Below are positions 42,019-49,912 of a stretch of 64,000 bases of DNA, piece by piece. The stretch comes from a virus, in the IMG/VR virus record IMGVR_UViG_3300035199_000659, positions 32,006 through 96,005 of that record; one strand, written 5' to 3'. The first letter of the stretch is position 1. Each line of letters begins with the position of its first letter. Under the pieces are notes generated by a model. The model was not told the DNA's origin and searched no databases. It worked only from the letters and a program-made list of their open reading frames with translations. A program made the translations under genes and the position numbers.

Positions 42019-44135
42019 GTTTTAATTCCTCTTTCAATAAGTAGTTTGTATACATCCATAACTAAACTCATATCAATATTTTCGTTTTGCTTTTTCTTTT
42101 TAGTGTCGCGCTTACCCGGAGTAAATCCCAAGGTACGCATAACTAAAGGGTCATCTTTCTTTTTGCCCCCACTATTTTGCTCATCTTCATTAGAGTGGCC
42201 ACCAGCAGCGCCAGCCGATGCCATGGACATCTCCTCAAGAGGCTCATTGAGACCCGTATCGATGCCTAGGATGGACAGAAAATCATATACGTCCCCTTCG
42301 CCACCTATGAAATCTTCAAGCAGCTCAAGGGCTTCCTCATCCTCTGTAGCCTTTCCTAAAAGATATCGCATATCAGACGCATGGAAATCACGAGGATCAA
42401 CTTCTGGGTCTGGATTTTTTACACTTGGCATTTCTTCTGCCAAGGGGGATTCCTCTAAAAGTGCCATATATTCTGGCCCGTGTTGGGCGGCCGCGCAAGC
42501 AACACTGCGAGGATCCAGCAGTTCGACCCCATCTCTAATATACTTTTCGGCCTCGGACCACCGTTTCCAATCATCGCACTTCTCACTCGCTCCCAACGTA
42601 AGCACATCGCCCGGCTGTAGGGGGCCCACATCACCCATAAACTCGTATGCGGCTGTCAGTGGCGACGCTGCTGTGGATATTTCAATTGAAACGTTGGGGA
42701 GGTGTGCTGCAAGCGATTCCCACATTCTTTTTGCATGTGCTGCTGTAATGACAGTGCCGTCGGCCAAGGTACGTTGTCTCTTGAGTGGATTAGAAATGAG
42801 AACTTTAACTTCTTCATTGTTTACGGCATATTCTTCGACCATAGCAAGATGTCCCCTGTGAGGTGGCTTGAACGCGCCCGGCACAAGGGCGATCTTTTTT
42901 CCAGCAGCTGCGGCTGGATTGACATCTGCTGCAGCACTATCAACAATATTTAATTCAATAGCGCTCTCTTCGTCATCTTCTTGCTCATTAACTTGCCCAA
43001 ATCCTCCTCCCATATTACCAACAATGAATTCACCAGTAATTTTAACTGGTTTGGGCCCAAACTTCTTTTCATCTCGCAAAACGGCGCCTTCGTGGCCACT
43101 CAGGTCGCCCATGGGGCTAGTTAGTCCTCGCAAGACTTGATTTCCAAGTACGCGGGTGGCATGCATAAAAACAGCACCGTAAATAGCAGCTTCTGCATCT
43201 GCATCGTCAATCAATTCTGTAATTGGCAGCGCTTGATGTAAAATAGCTAAATACAAATTCTTATGTAATGCGTGTGTCTTTCTTTTCAAGCCTAAATCGG
43301 GAAATTCATCCTGCAATGTTACCACCTTATAACGAGGATTAGAAGCTTCATTTAGCCACTCTCCTATAGATTTCGTTATTTCGGTATCATCGCTAATTCG
43401 AACAGTGAATGGCTCGCTTAAAACCTCACTATAATCAATATCAACTTCACTTCTTTCGGTTGGTACAGAAGAATATACTTGAAAGCCATATTTTTCAGCA
43501 AGAGGTTTTAACTTTTCTACTAAACGCTCCATAACTTCAGGATCATAAGAGATTTCGCGACTTGGGTCTGGAAGTGGGACTTCTTTTTTCTTTTTGGCAT
43601 CCCAGATCATCGGCCGCTCGAGTCCCGGGCGATAATTACCCTTACTTGGTCCAGATTTGGCCGTTTTTTCATAAAACTGATTTAAACCGTGAATTGCTAA
43701 AAAATTAGTGTCGTATTGAGTAACATTTGTCGTCCCCTCAACGTATTCAGTATTTAAGAATTTAGTTGGGTCATCCCACATTCCCAAAGCTTCTAATTCT
43801 GGCTGTATGTCTTCAATTGAGCCATTGAGAATTTGTAAAAGAGTAGTAATAGCCACACGCATCCCGTGACCTTCTTTAAATCTCTTATTAACACGCGAAG
43901 CGGTGATACCCTCAATATCTATCATTGCCAAAGATCCGCGATCTACAGCCATTTGCTTTACGTCATCTTGGTCGGTCACTTTAAAAGACACATTAACGCC
44001 GTCAATCTTGACTGCCCCGCCGGCTTTCTTTTCAAGCATCCCCTTGGCCGTTTCAAAAAAATCTAAAAGATCATTTCCTGTGTTTACCCCCTGAAGATCA
44101 AAGGGGTGATTCATATGTCCTGCGCCACCACCCAT
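42015..44135 (-). CDS. Ligase-like nucleotidyltransferase fused to NMNAT-like nucleotidyltransferase
   Basis: 706 residues. N-terminal part: AVKIDGVNVSFKV (K43-G46, KxDG motif I of ATP-dependent DNA/RNA ligases), then GHEGAVLRDEKKFG and KITGEFIVG at about 345-372, like motifs IV and V. Then LVPGAFKPPHRGHLAMVEEY (HxGH of the cytidylyl/NMN-adenylyltransferase fold, about 415-430) and ISNPLKRQRTLADGTVITAA. Length and order are unusual; two NTP-using nucleotidyltransferases in one chain suggest nucleic-acid end processing or NAD/sugar metabolism. C-terminal 150 residues are acidic and disordered. Confidence 0.55.
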   Translation of the reverse strand: MGGGAGHMNHPFDLQGVNTGNDLLDFFETAKGMLEKKAGGAVKIDGVNVSFKVTDQDDVKQMAVDRGSLAMIDIEGITASRVNKRFKEGHGMRVAITTLLQILNGSIEDIQPELEALGMWDDPTKFLNTEYVEGTTNVTQYDTNFLAIHGLNQFYEKTAKSGPSKGNYRPGLERPMIWDAKKKKEVPLPDPSREISYDPEVMERLVEKLKPLAEKYGFQVYSSVPTERSEVDIDYSEVLSEPFTVRISDDTEITKSIGEWLNEASNPRYKVVTLQDEFPDLGLKRKTHALHKNLYLAILHQALPITELIDDADAEAAIYGAVFMHATRVLGNQVLRGLTSPMGDLSGHEGAVLRDEKKFGPKPVKITGEFIVGNMGGGFGQVNEQEDDEESAIELNIVDSAAADVNPAAAAGKKIALVPGAFKPPHRGHLAMVEEYAVNNEEVKVLISNPLKRQRTLADGTVITAAHAKRMWESLAAHLPNVSIEISTAASPLTAAYEFMGDVGPLQPGDVLTLGASEKCDDWKRWSEAEKYIRDGVELLDPRSVACAAAQHGPEYMALLEESPLAEEMPSVKNPDPEVDPRDFHASDMRYLLGKATEDEEALELLEDFIGGEGDVYDFLSILGIDTGLNEPLEEMSMASAGAAGGHSNEDEQNSGGKKKDDPLVMRTLGFTPGKRDTKKKKQNENIDMSLVMDVYKLLIERGIKT

Positions 44136-44396
44136 TTATTTTTCCTCATTCTCGTTTAAAGCTTCTTCAAGAATATTAAGCTTTTCTTCGAGTAAATCGA
44201 CTCTGTTTTGCATCCGCCGGGCGTACTTGCGTACTTCTCTAAGATGTTCGGCGGCCATATCCAATCGACGTTTTTCAGACACGCTTTTTGGTTTAAAATG
44301 CTTTACGATCTCTTGAAGAGACTGTATATACATGAAAATGTCTCGATCAATATTTTCATTGATTAAATATCGTTGCCAATCCTGTTCTAAGGACAT
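44136..44396 (-). CDS. Small helical protein with tag-like start
   Basis: 86 residues: MSLEQDWQRYLINENIDRD resembles the tag (W-x-x-Y-[L/I] spacing) but less well. The rest is an amphipathic coiled coil (HLREVRKYARRMQNRVDLLE, EKLNILEEALNENEEK). It abuts the start of the preceding 706-residue gene. Function unknown; it may be a core or chaperone protein. Confidence 0.45.
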   Translation of the reverse strand: MSLEQDWQRYLINENIDRDIFMYIQSLQEIVKHFKPKSVSEKRRLDMAAEHLREVRKYARRMQNRVDLLEEKLNILEEALNENEEK

Positions 44397-44407
44397 AAAA
44401 CATCCCC

Positions 44408-45670
44408 TTATTTGGTTTTCTTGACTAATGCTGCTCTAATAGCTTTGCGGATAGCCTCTTCCATAGGTCGAGCCCGTGGATCCGGCGCCCCACGCTGAAT
44501 ACGAGGATCTGCGCGCCCTCTTGCTCGACGCTCGTCTAAATCCTCTTCCTTCTCATCATCATAATCGCGATCCTTAATAAGCGCGTCTAAGTGATGCCTA
44601 ATGGCTTTAAGGTGCTCGTCGTCCGACATGGCGTTATCTTCATAATGCTCTTTCTCAGAATCATCATGAACCTTGTGGTGCGGGTGCCGCTTCTCGTAGT
44701 CTTTGCCAGTATCATCTTCATCTTCATCACCCTTGCGGTCACCACCGTGAGAATAATCCTTCTCATCTTCGTGACCGTCGGCGCCATCATCGTCTTTGCG
44801 ATCACCGCCTTCAATAAGGGCTTTCTTGAAAGCTTTCTTAAAACGCTCTTGAATATCTACGACCATCTCGTCTTCGCCGGCTTCGTCGCCGGCCATGCCA
44901 CCAAGGGCCGCTTGCAGACGTGCTACAAGGTCTCCAAGCTCATCAACAATGGCATTGGGATCCTGTGGGCCCTCTTCTTCGCCCGCACTCTGCATAACGA
45001 CCACATCGTCGTCTGCAACTGCTTCCGGCCCATGATCGCCGCAACCCATCTCATCTAGATCTTGCTCTTCGAGTGTTCCGTCGAGGCTTTCTCCAGCCAT
45101 GGCAGCATCTGACACCGCTTTTGCTTCTTCCTCTTTGGTCATCGCGCCAGATTCTGACTCTTCATTTAACTTGGTGAGATCCATCTTGAATCCCCAAGCT
45201 TCGCTAAGGAGGCTTTTAAGCTCTCCGTTTTTCCAATCTTTTGTTGACATAACTTTTTCTACTCCTTTTTGTAGATGTTCAAAATAAATAGTCTGCTTTA
45301 TGCTGTCTTCCCAATCTCGGAAGCATAAATTTCCGATTTCATATGCCTGACGTTCCATTTCACGGAGATGCGAGTCGTTTTGGGCATACCCGTGCCCCAT
45401 TTCGCCGACATTATTAAACTCTCCATTGCAATTTTGAGTATGATGGACCAATTCGTGTGACAACGACCGCATAACGTCCTTTGGGTGCCGGCCATTAATA
45501 TAAATTGTTACTGCTTTCGCGCTTGGATCATAATATGCTGTTTTCCCAAGCGGATCTTGCGCATTTTGCTCATCTCGGCGTACAAAGAGCCTTGGAGGGT
45601 CTTGAAAGCCCATTCTCTCTTGCGCAAACGGCAAAAATTGCTTAATTAGCGGTTTTATGATGTCAATCAT
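44408..45670 (-). CDS. Metallopeptidase-like protein with acidic/His-rich tail
   Basis: 420 residues. SHELVHHTQNC at 71-81 gives the HExxH zinc motif (H72, E73, H76) with REMERQAYEIG as a likely third-ligand helix, so the N-terminal ~115 residues are a compact zincin. Residues after ~140 include WKNGELKSLLSEAWGFKMDL, again tag-like (LLSE), and a long acidic, His/Asp-rich stretch (HEDEKDYSHGGDRKGDEDED) up to a basic end. Perhaps packaged in the capsid and possibly a protease; function unproven. Confidence 0.5.
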   Translation of the reverse strand: MIDIIKPLIKQFLPFAQERMGFQDPPRLFVRRDEQNAQDPLGKTAYYDPSAKAVTIYINGRHPKDVMRSLSHELVHHTQNCNGEFNNVGEMGHGYAQNDSHLREMERQAYEIGNLCFRDWEDSIKQTIYFEHLQKGVEKVMSTKDWKNGELKSLLSEAWGFKMDLTKLNEESESGAMTKEEEAKAVSDAAMAGESLDGTLEEQDLDEMGCGDHGPEAVADDDVVVMQSAGEEEGPQDPNAIVDELGDLVARLQAALGGMAGDEAGEDEMVVDIQERFKKAFKKALIEGGDRKDDDGADGHEDEKDYSHGGDRKGDEDEDDTGKDYEKRHPHHKVHDDSEKEHYEDNAMSDDEHLKAIRHHLDALIKDRDYDDEKEEDLDERRARGRADPRIQRGAPDPRARPMEEAIRKAIRAALVKKTK

Positions 45671-46004
45671 TCAAAAATACCTCTTTTTGCTCCGGAGAAT
45701 ACCAAATATACTCTAAATAGTTCCCAAATGGGTCTTCGACATAAACTCCTATAGTGCCATCGCGATGGTGGATTACCATACCTTGATCTATGGGCAGATC
45801 TTCTCTATTTTCGACTAAAACCGCAAAATGGGCACTAGAATAGTGTTTTCTGTCGATTAAAGCGATATTTGTGTTGGCAACTTGGATTCTAGTATACTTT
45901 TCATCGCGAAAGGTAACCACTCCCTTCAATTTTTGGACATACCACTCTTCTGCAACATCTAAGTCGTCCACCAAGATAGCGATATGGTCAATTCTTGAGT
46001 TCAT
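45663..46004 (-). CDS. Glyoxalase/VOC-superfamily protein
   Basis: 113 residues: IDHIAILVDDLDVAEEWYVQ, then FAVLVENREDLP and VYVEDPFGNYLEYIWYSP, the paired beta-alpha-beta VOC pattern with metal ligands H7 and E near the end. These enzymes act on small metabolites or confer resistance. Its role in a phage is unknown. Overlaps neighbouring genes by about 8-17 bases. Confidence 0.65.
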   Translation of the reverse strand: MNSRIDHIAILVDDLDVAEEWYVQKLKGVVTFRDEKYTRIQVANTNIALIDRKHYSSAHFAVLVENREDLPIDQGMVIHHRDGTIGVYVEDPFGNYLEYIWYSPEQKEVFLND

Positions 46005-46266
46005 ATTTTAATTCGTCTTTTTTAGAAGGAGAAACGAGCCTTAGACTTAAAGTAAAAAATTCTAATTCGCGATTTGAGTCATTGATCGGGATTACACGCG
46101 ATATTGACACAAGTCTGTTAGATTTAATTTCGTTCTTTACCTTAATAATTATCCCGTAATGCATGTCCCAGCCATTTTTTTCTGAATTCCATCGCGACCA
46201 CTCCACTATGTCGCCCACATCAAGATGATCTGCGAAGTTTTCACCAAAAATTGTTTTTTCATTCAT
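45988..46266 (-). CDS. Small SH3-like barrel protein (GD-motif family)
   Basis: 92 residues from the ATG at 46266 (MNEKTIFGENFADHLDVGDIV); the earlier in-frame start lies inside the upstream gene. LDVGDIVEWSRWNSEKNGW then HYGIIIKVKNEIK shows the GD-motif and alternating strands of the barrel family. Function unknown. Confidence 0.5.
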   Translation of the reverse strand: MNEKTIFGENFADHLDVGDIVEWSRWNSEKNGWDMHYGIIIKVKNEIKSNRLVSISRVIPINDSNRELEFFTLSLRLVSPSKKDELKYELKN

Positions 46267-46486
46267 TATACGACACCATCCACGCACAATAACCCCTAAG
46301 TAGGAATCCTTTCATCTTTTCATATGCTGAGACCTCTTCTGTGAATGGGCCATCGGTCATTAAAATGATATTCTCTGTGCTATAGTAATACACAAGGTAA
46401 GCTCGCGCCCCCGACTTTAAGGTGTCGTGGAAAATATACCGTCGCGATCGGCCCAATGATCCTCGTGTGGCTCTCTTGTTGCTCAT
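46259..46486 (-). CDS. Unknown small protein
   Basis: 75 residues starting MSNKRATRGSLGRSRRYIFHD (basic), then SGARAYLVYYYSTENIILMTD and GFLLRGYCAWMVSYNE. Probably a small basic, partly beta protein. No family recognised. Four to eight base overlaps with the flanking genes suggest a real translated unit. Confidence 0.45.
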   Translation of the reverse strand: MSNKRATRGSLGRSRRYIFHDTLKSGARAYLVYYYSTENIILMTDGPFTEEVSAYEKMKGFLLRGYCAWMVSYNE

Positions 46487-46522
46487 TATCAGAAATAAAT
46501 AGCAGCAAAATGCATAACATAT

Positions 46523-46672
46523 TTAAAGATACATAGATTTTTTAGCTTGACATACCAACAGCGCCGCTAATAGACTAATTGTGGTGAACTCAAAGCCCCA
46601 TACACCATATGATATCCATGACAGAATCATAGCTAACACAAGTTTCCAAAAGAAACCAAATTTAAATAACAT
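46523..46672 (-). CDS. Tiny two-helix membrane protein
   Basis: 49 residues from ATG 46672, which shares one base with the stop of the preceding gene (TGATG), to TAA at 46523. MLFKFGFFWKLVLAMILSWI and SYGVWGFEFTTISLLAALLV are two hydrophobic helices. The tight stop-start coupling supports it. Perhaps a holin-like or accessory membrane protein; unproven. Confidence 0.5.
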   Translation of the reverse strand: MLFKFGFFWKLVLAMILSWISYGVWGFEFTTISLLAALLVCQAKKSMYL

Positions 46673-46992
46673 CAGTCAAACCCCGTATAGATTAATTCGT
46701 CTTCTACTACAAGTATAACATCATTCGACGCGGTGTATACCAAAACTCTTCCTAAATCATCTTGTTGGGCGCTTATAATATAACATTTAATACCCCTCGC
46801 AACGCGGACAACAGATTTTTGTGCTGGGTCATAAAACCAGTCATATCCCTGTCCCTGAATAGCATATTCGGGGACCAACTCATCGTCCTCCTTAACAGTA
46901 CCACTCATCTGACTAAAGATTTTTTTTAATAGTTCTTTGTTGATATATGTTGCGGACATATAGTAACTAGATGATGTACAGCAAGGATGCAT
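46672..46992 (-). CDS. Unknown small protein
   Basis: 106 residues, start at 46992 or 46959 (MSATYINKELL); no clear Shine-Dalgarno separates the two. DELVPEYAIQGQGYDWFYDPA in the centre, then KCYIISAQQDDLGRVLVYTA and VILVVEDELIYTG. Likely all-beta. No family recognised. Confidence 0.4.
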   Translation of the reverse strand: MHPCCTSSSYYMSATYINKELLKKIFSQMSGTVKEDDELVPEYAIQGQGYDWFYDPAQKSVVRVARGIKCYIISAQQDDLGRVLVYTASNDVILVVEDELIYTGFD

Positions 46993-47029
46993 AGTTAAAA
47001 TATGCCCCTATTGTAGCAAAAACTTAAAT

Positions 47030-47350
47030 TTAAAAGAATTTTGAATAAGCAAGGGCCGATGCCATTAGGAATTGGACCACTGTAAATGTGGTGATAGCCT
47101 TGGTCTTAAATATTTTTAAGTCTTCGATATCATCGAAGGCCCCTTTAAGCTGAGTTGGTGAAGCAACTTCGTCTAACTTTTCTTTCCATGCTTTTAGATC
47201 CTGTACCCGGTCTTCCTTCGCTTTGAGTTCAGTCAGCTGACTCTTCATGTCTTGTAGTTCGGTCCGGAGACCTTCAATGCCGTGAGACAGGGTCTCTAAC
47301 TGTTGCAAAACTAATTTTGAGTATGTCTCCCAACCATTTGAATCGGCCAT
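47030..47350 (-). CDS. Coiled-coil protein with C-terminal membrane anchor, holin-like in layout
   Basis: 106 residues: long coiled coil (LQQLETLSHGIEGLRTELQD, MKSQLTELKAKEDRVQDLKA) followed by a single C-terminal hydrophobic helix (AITTFTVVQFLMASALAYSK). Coiled-coil plus membrane helix resembles XhlA-type or similar accessory lysis proteins. No direct evidence for lysis. AGGA precedes the start. Confidence 0.5.
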   Translation of the reverse strand: MADSNGWETYSKLVLQQLETLSHGIEGLRTELQDMKSQLTELKAKEDRVQDLKAWKEKLDEVASPTQLKGAFDDIEDLKIFKTKAITTFTVVQFLMASALAYSKFF

Positions 47351-47381
47351 AGTAAATCCTCCGGAGCTAACATAAATAGTC

Positions 47382-47393
47382 TCCCCGCGGGGA
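47382..47393. other. Perfect 12-bp palindrome
   Basis: TCCCCGCGGGGA in the gap between the tagged HAD gene and the coiled-coil gene. It could form a GC hairpin in the transcript, but no T-run follows on the minus strand, so a terminator is not supported. A site for a DNA-binding protein is equally possible. Confidence 0.3.
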
Positions 47394-47404
47394 AGAAAAT
47401 GAGA

Positions 47405-47992
47405 TTAATCTGTGCGATCTATATTTTCGTCGATATCTTCAGCATACTTAACTCTTCTTGCGCGTATTTTGATGTCAGGGAAGACGTCTCTTAGTTCTTC
47501 CACTGCCTCTACGTTCTTACCAGAGTCATCAAAGAACAACACATCTGTTGCGCCGGTCCTAATTCTGTCGTGAATCCAAGACGATTTGGCATGAGGGTCT
47601 GAATCGCCTAAAAGTTCAAATGTAATCATAGATGTATCAAGGCCGATGCTCTCAAGATAATCTCGAATGGCTTCCTCGGCTTCAGCCGCCCGCGCCGTTA
47701 AAATTGCAATCTCACGGCCTTCTGTGCCGGCATTAAGTGCGTTACGGATGATGTTTGTAATCTGTTTAATCTCGCGAGGGTTGATAACTTCATCAAACTC
47801 AGAGAAGTCATATTCATAATCTGGATTGATTTTGTGAGTTGCGTATTCGCCCGGAGTCATTGTGATGCTTTCTCCCGTATCGGTGGTAATATGAATATTT
47901 GAATCAGACTTTGCAATTGTGTCGTCAAAATCAAAAACACGTAGCTTTGATTCTTTTAAATACTCTCGCCAATTTTCAAGTAGGAGTTTCAT
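47405..47992 (-). CDS. Tagged HAD-superfamily phosphatase (putative capsid-delivered)
   Basis: 195 residues. MKLLLENWREYLKES with YLKE at 11-14, then directly RVFDFDDTIAKSDS (D21 nucleophile, D23) as HAD motif I, IAILTARAAEAEEA as motif II and VLFFDDSGKNVEAV as motif IV. A full active-site set, so a phosphatase acting on small phosphates or proteins is predicted. The tag ends just before the catalytic domain; cleavage after E14 would leave an intact enzyme. This is one of four genes starting with near-identical DNA (30-bp module). Confidence 0.75.
   Translation of the reverse strand: MKLLLENWREYLKESKLRVFDFDDTIAKSDSNIHITTDTGESITMTPGEYATHKINPDYEYDFSEFDEVINPREIKQITNIIRNALNAGTEGREIAILTARAAEAEEAIRDYLESIGLDTSMITFELLGDSDPHAKSSWIHDRIRTGATDVLFFDDSGKNVEAVEELRDVFPDIKIRARRVKYAEDIDENIDRTD
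47963..47992 (-). repeat. Tag module DNA repeat, copy 2
   Basis: About 30 bp at the 5' end of the tagged HAD gene, encoding MKLLLENWRE; a 23-bp core (positions 47970-47992) differs from the copies at 48511, 49152 and 49847 at only one base at most. The DNA identity is higher than needed for the protein tag, indicating recent duplication or exchange. Confidence 0.75.
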
Positions 47993-48540
47993 ACATCACT
48001 CCCCTTGCTCCTTAGAAATTCTAGATCTTCTTCTGTTACTTTACCGCCATGTTTTTTATAAAACTCTATGTCTTCTTTGGTTGCAAACCTAACTAAATTT
48101 GTGTAATCATCTACACTTACTTCTTCGATAGCGCAAGGAACTACTGGCCCATGTTCTTCTTCAGAAACCCATTCAGGTCTATCATCTGGGACTCCCGTGT
48201 TTCTAAAAGTTTTAGCTGGAAGTTTATATAAATATACTTTCTCTCCATTGCGTATTTCTCCATTAATCGATACTAATTGATCGGACACAGTAGGATTTAT
48301 GAAAGCTTCTGGAAACGAACCATCTGGTTTTCTTACCAAGCCGGGAATAATTGCCCATTCCCTATTTTCATACGCATATATTGCAACTAGATTTTGTTCG
48401 GGATTACCACTAATGTCGTGGGCTTGGCGAGGCTCCAGTGCACCATCGATCTTGTGTGTGGATCCGTGCCACACCACCTCGTCAGGACAACCCTGCTCTT
48501 CTGTTATATACCTTCGCCAATTTTCAAGTAGGAGTTTCAT
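47989..48540 (-). CDS. Tagged protein with ADP-ribosyltransferase-like HGS motif
   Basis: 183 residues from the ATG at 48540, overlapping the neighbour's stop (ATGA). Tag MKLLLENWRRYITEE with YITE. Then EVVWHGSTHKIDGALEPRQA and YAYENREWAII, resembling the H-G-[ST] and Y motifs of PARP-like or related ADP-ribosyltransferases. If so, this would be analogous to T4 Alt, which is packaged in the head and injected. The match is short, so weak. C-terminal half is helical and charged. Confidence 0.4.
   Translation of the reverse strand: MKLLLENWRRYITEEQGCPDEVVWHGSTHKIDGALEPRQAHDISGNPEQNLVAIYAYENREWAIIPGLVRKPDGSFPEAFINPTVSDQLVSINGEIRNGEKVYLYKLPAKTFRNTGVPDDRPEWVSEEEHGPVVPCAIEEVSVDDYTNLVRFATKEDIEFYKKHGGKVTEEDLEFLRSKGSDV
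48511..48540 (-). repeat. Tag module DNA repeat, copy 3
   Basis: 30-bp repeat at the start of the gene at 47989-48540, encoding MKLLLENWRR. The 23-bp core matches the other copies at all or all but one position. Confidence 0.75.
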
Positions 48541-49181
48541 TGCCCCTTCTTCCATTCAATCTCACCGGTCTCAAGATTCCGATAGGCTGTAATCTCAGCA
48601 TTCTTAGCTGCGCTAAACACCGAGAGTGCATTGGATGTCAGTGCCGATAGACCCGCCTTATTTGTCAAACCCGGCGAGTGCCACCATATACCATCATACC
48701 CTTGATTAATCAGCCATTGTTTAAATTCTTTAACGCTCTTCGTCATAGCCCCACTAACATCGGTGCCATCTTCGAGTGTTTGTGGAAACCGCCCCATTAG
48801 ATCGTTGATACTCATTTTGGCAAACTTGCCGTTTAATTTAACTGTTAATATATATTTTCCGCCAAGGGATTTAATGTGGTCGGAATTAAGTAGATTTTTC
48901 TTATCATTACCAAACATGGGCCCGAAAAGGCTATCTAGATTATATTTGCCCCCACCAACACCCGATGGATCCCCAGCAGTATGTGAACCAGTGCGACTAT
49001 CATCAAACTTTGTAAAGGGCCCGGGCGAAACATGGCCAACCTCATGATCTGTTACGTTAAAGGAACCCTGTATCATTTTCTTACCAAAATGTTCAATCCA
49101 TTCAGGCGGATGTGGCACTGTATAGGGTCTGGGTGCTTCTTCCTTCAAATACTCTCGCCAATTTTCAAGTAGGAGCTTCAT
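48537..49181 (-). CDS. Tagged protein, possible ADP-ribosyltransferase-like (PolyVal type)
   Basis: 214 residues: MKLLLENWREYLKEE tag, then FTKFDDSRTGSHTAGDPSGV with a GGKYN segment near the middle and INQGYDGIWWHSPGLTNKAG near residue 160-175. The GYDGI plus a later hydrophobic strand is reminiscent of the ADP-ribosyltransferase domains of polyvalent and MuF-type phage proteins, with the first motif of F-D/S type. The catalytic Glu cannot be confirmed. Overlaps the following gene by four bases. Confidence 0.4.
   Translation of the reverse strand: MKLLLENWREYLKEEAPRPYTVPHPPEWIEHFGKKMIQGSFNVTDHEVGHVSPGPFTKFDDSRTGSHTAGDPSGVGGGKYNLDSLFGPMFGNDKKNLLNSDHIKSLGGKYILTVKLNGKFAKMSINDLMGRFPQTLEDGTDVSGAMTKSVKEFKQWLINQGYDGIWWHSPGLTNKAGLSALTSNALSVFSAAKNAEITAYRNLETGEIEWKKGQ
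49152..49181 (-). repeat. Tag module DNA repeat, copy 4
   Basis: 30-bp repeat at the start of 48537-49181; the only core difference is one C/T change near its start codon end. Encodes MKLLLENWRE. Confidence 0.75.
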
Positions 49182-49183
49182 TT

Positions 49184-49876
49184 CTAATTTTCCACGTACT
49201 TTATATTTCCAAATCCAAGGGCCATGGCGTCTGCGATTGTCGCAACATAGGCGTTCATTGGTGTTCCATCTTCATTTTTAAATCCAGACTCAACCTGTTG
49301 TGCATTGGGGACTTTGCTTATTATATCCTTTTCGACAATAAATCTTGGGCCACTTGGAGGTGGGGTGGGGTCTCCGGGGTAAAAGGTCCAAATAACTGGT
49401 TTTTCTGGATCTTTTGCGTGGCCCGTGAACCATTGTGGGCCAATTAAAAGAGTTGTGCTGTCCACTTGGGGGCGCCCACCTTTAAAGACTGACACGGCCT
49501 CATACGCCGTTTCTCCAGTGTCTGATTTAACTTGCCCCATGTGGGCAGGTTGAAATCTCACTTGCTGCTGTTCTGGCAAACTTCCCACAGGGAGCACACC
49601 CAATACACCGCCGAGGTCGTTCGTTACAAATCCCCGGGCAGGTTCTCTTATATAGCCGTTCGGATCTGGGTGCTGTCCCCAGCCGGCATTTTTGAGTGAT
49701 TCAAGTGTTGCCCCAGAGTCAAAGGTGCTTCCTGCTCCGCCGGGGGCGCGCTGGGAGAATGCTTTTCGGAGGTGCCCTTCGGAGGTGTTCTCCCAAGCTT
49801 GTCCAATTATCTCGGAGTCGGAGACCTCTTCTTCCTCGGTCAAATACTTTCGCCAATTTTCAAGTAGGAGTTTCAT
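49184..49876 (-). CDS. Tagged protein, unknown payload
   Basis: 230 residues, tag MKLLLENWRKYLTEEEE with YLTE. The remainder is a Pro/Gly-rich, mainly beta sequence with QHPDPNGYIREPARGFVTND, VFKGGRPQVDSTTLLIGPQW and VIWTFYPGDPTPPPSGPRF. No family recognised. Cleavage of the tag would leave a ~215-residue domain inside the head. Confidence 0.5.
   Translation of the reverse strand: MKLLLENWRKYLTEEEEVSDSEIIGQAWENTSEGHLRKAFSQRAPGGAGSTFDSGATLESLKNAGWGQHPDPNGYIREPARGFVTNDLGGVLGVLPVGSLPEQQQVRFQPAHMGQVKSDTGETAYEAVSVFKGGRPQVDSTTLLIGPQWFTGHAKDPEKPVIWTFYPGDPTPPPSGPRFIVEKDIISKVPNAQQVESGFKNEDGTPMNAYVATIADAMALGFGNIKYVEN
49847..49876 (-). repeat. Tag module DNA repeat, copy 5
   Basis: 30-bp repeat at the start of 49184-49876 (MKLLLENWRK), sharing the 23-bp core. 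The four copies at 47963, 48511, 49152 and 49847 lie within 2 kb. Confidence 0.75.
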
Positions 49877-49912
49877 TTTTTAACCTCTATAGTGCCAAAT
49901 TAAATAGTCTAA

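Noticed and set aside
42010-42861. A 283-codon open frame on the plus strand
   Set aside because: It is antisense to the ligase-NMNAT gene, is Ser-rich as expected for a reversed Asp/Glu-rich sequence, and no domain is recognisable.
47382-47393. Rho-independent terminator from the CCCCGCGGGG palindrome
   Set aside because: No T-run follows on the minus strand; downstream genes of the tagged cluster continue.
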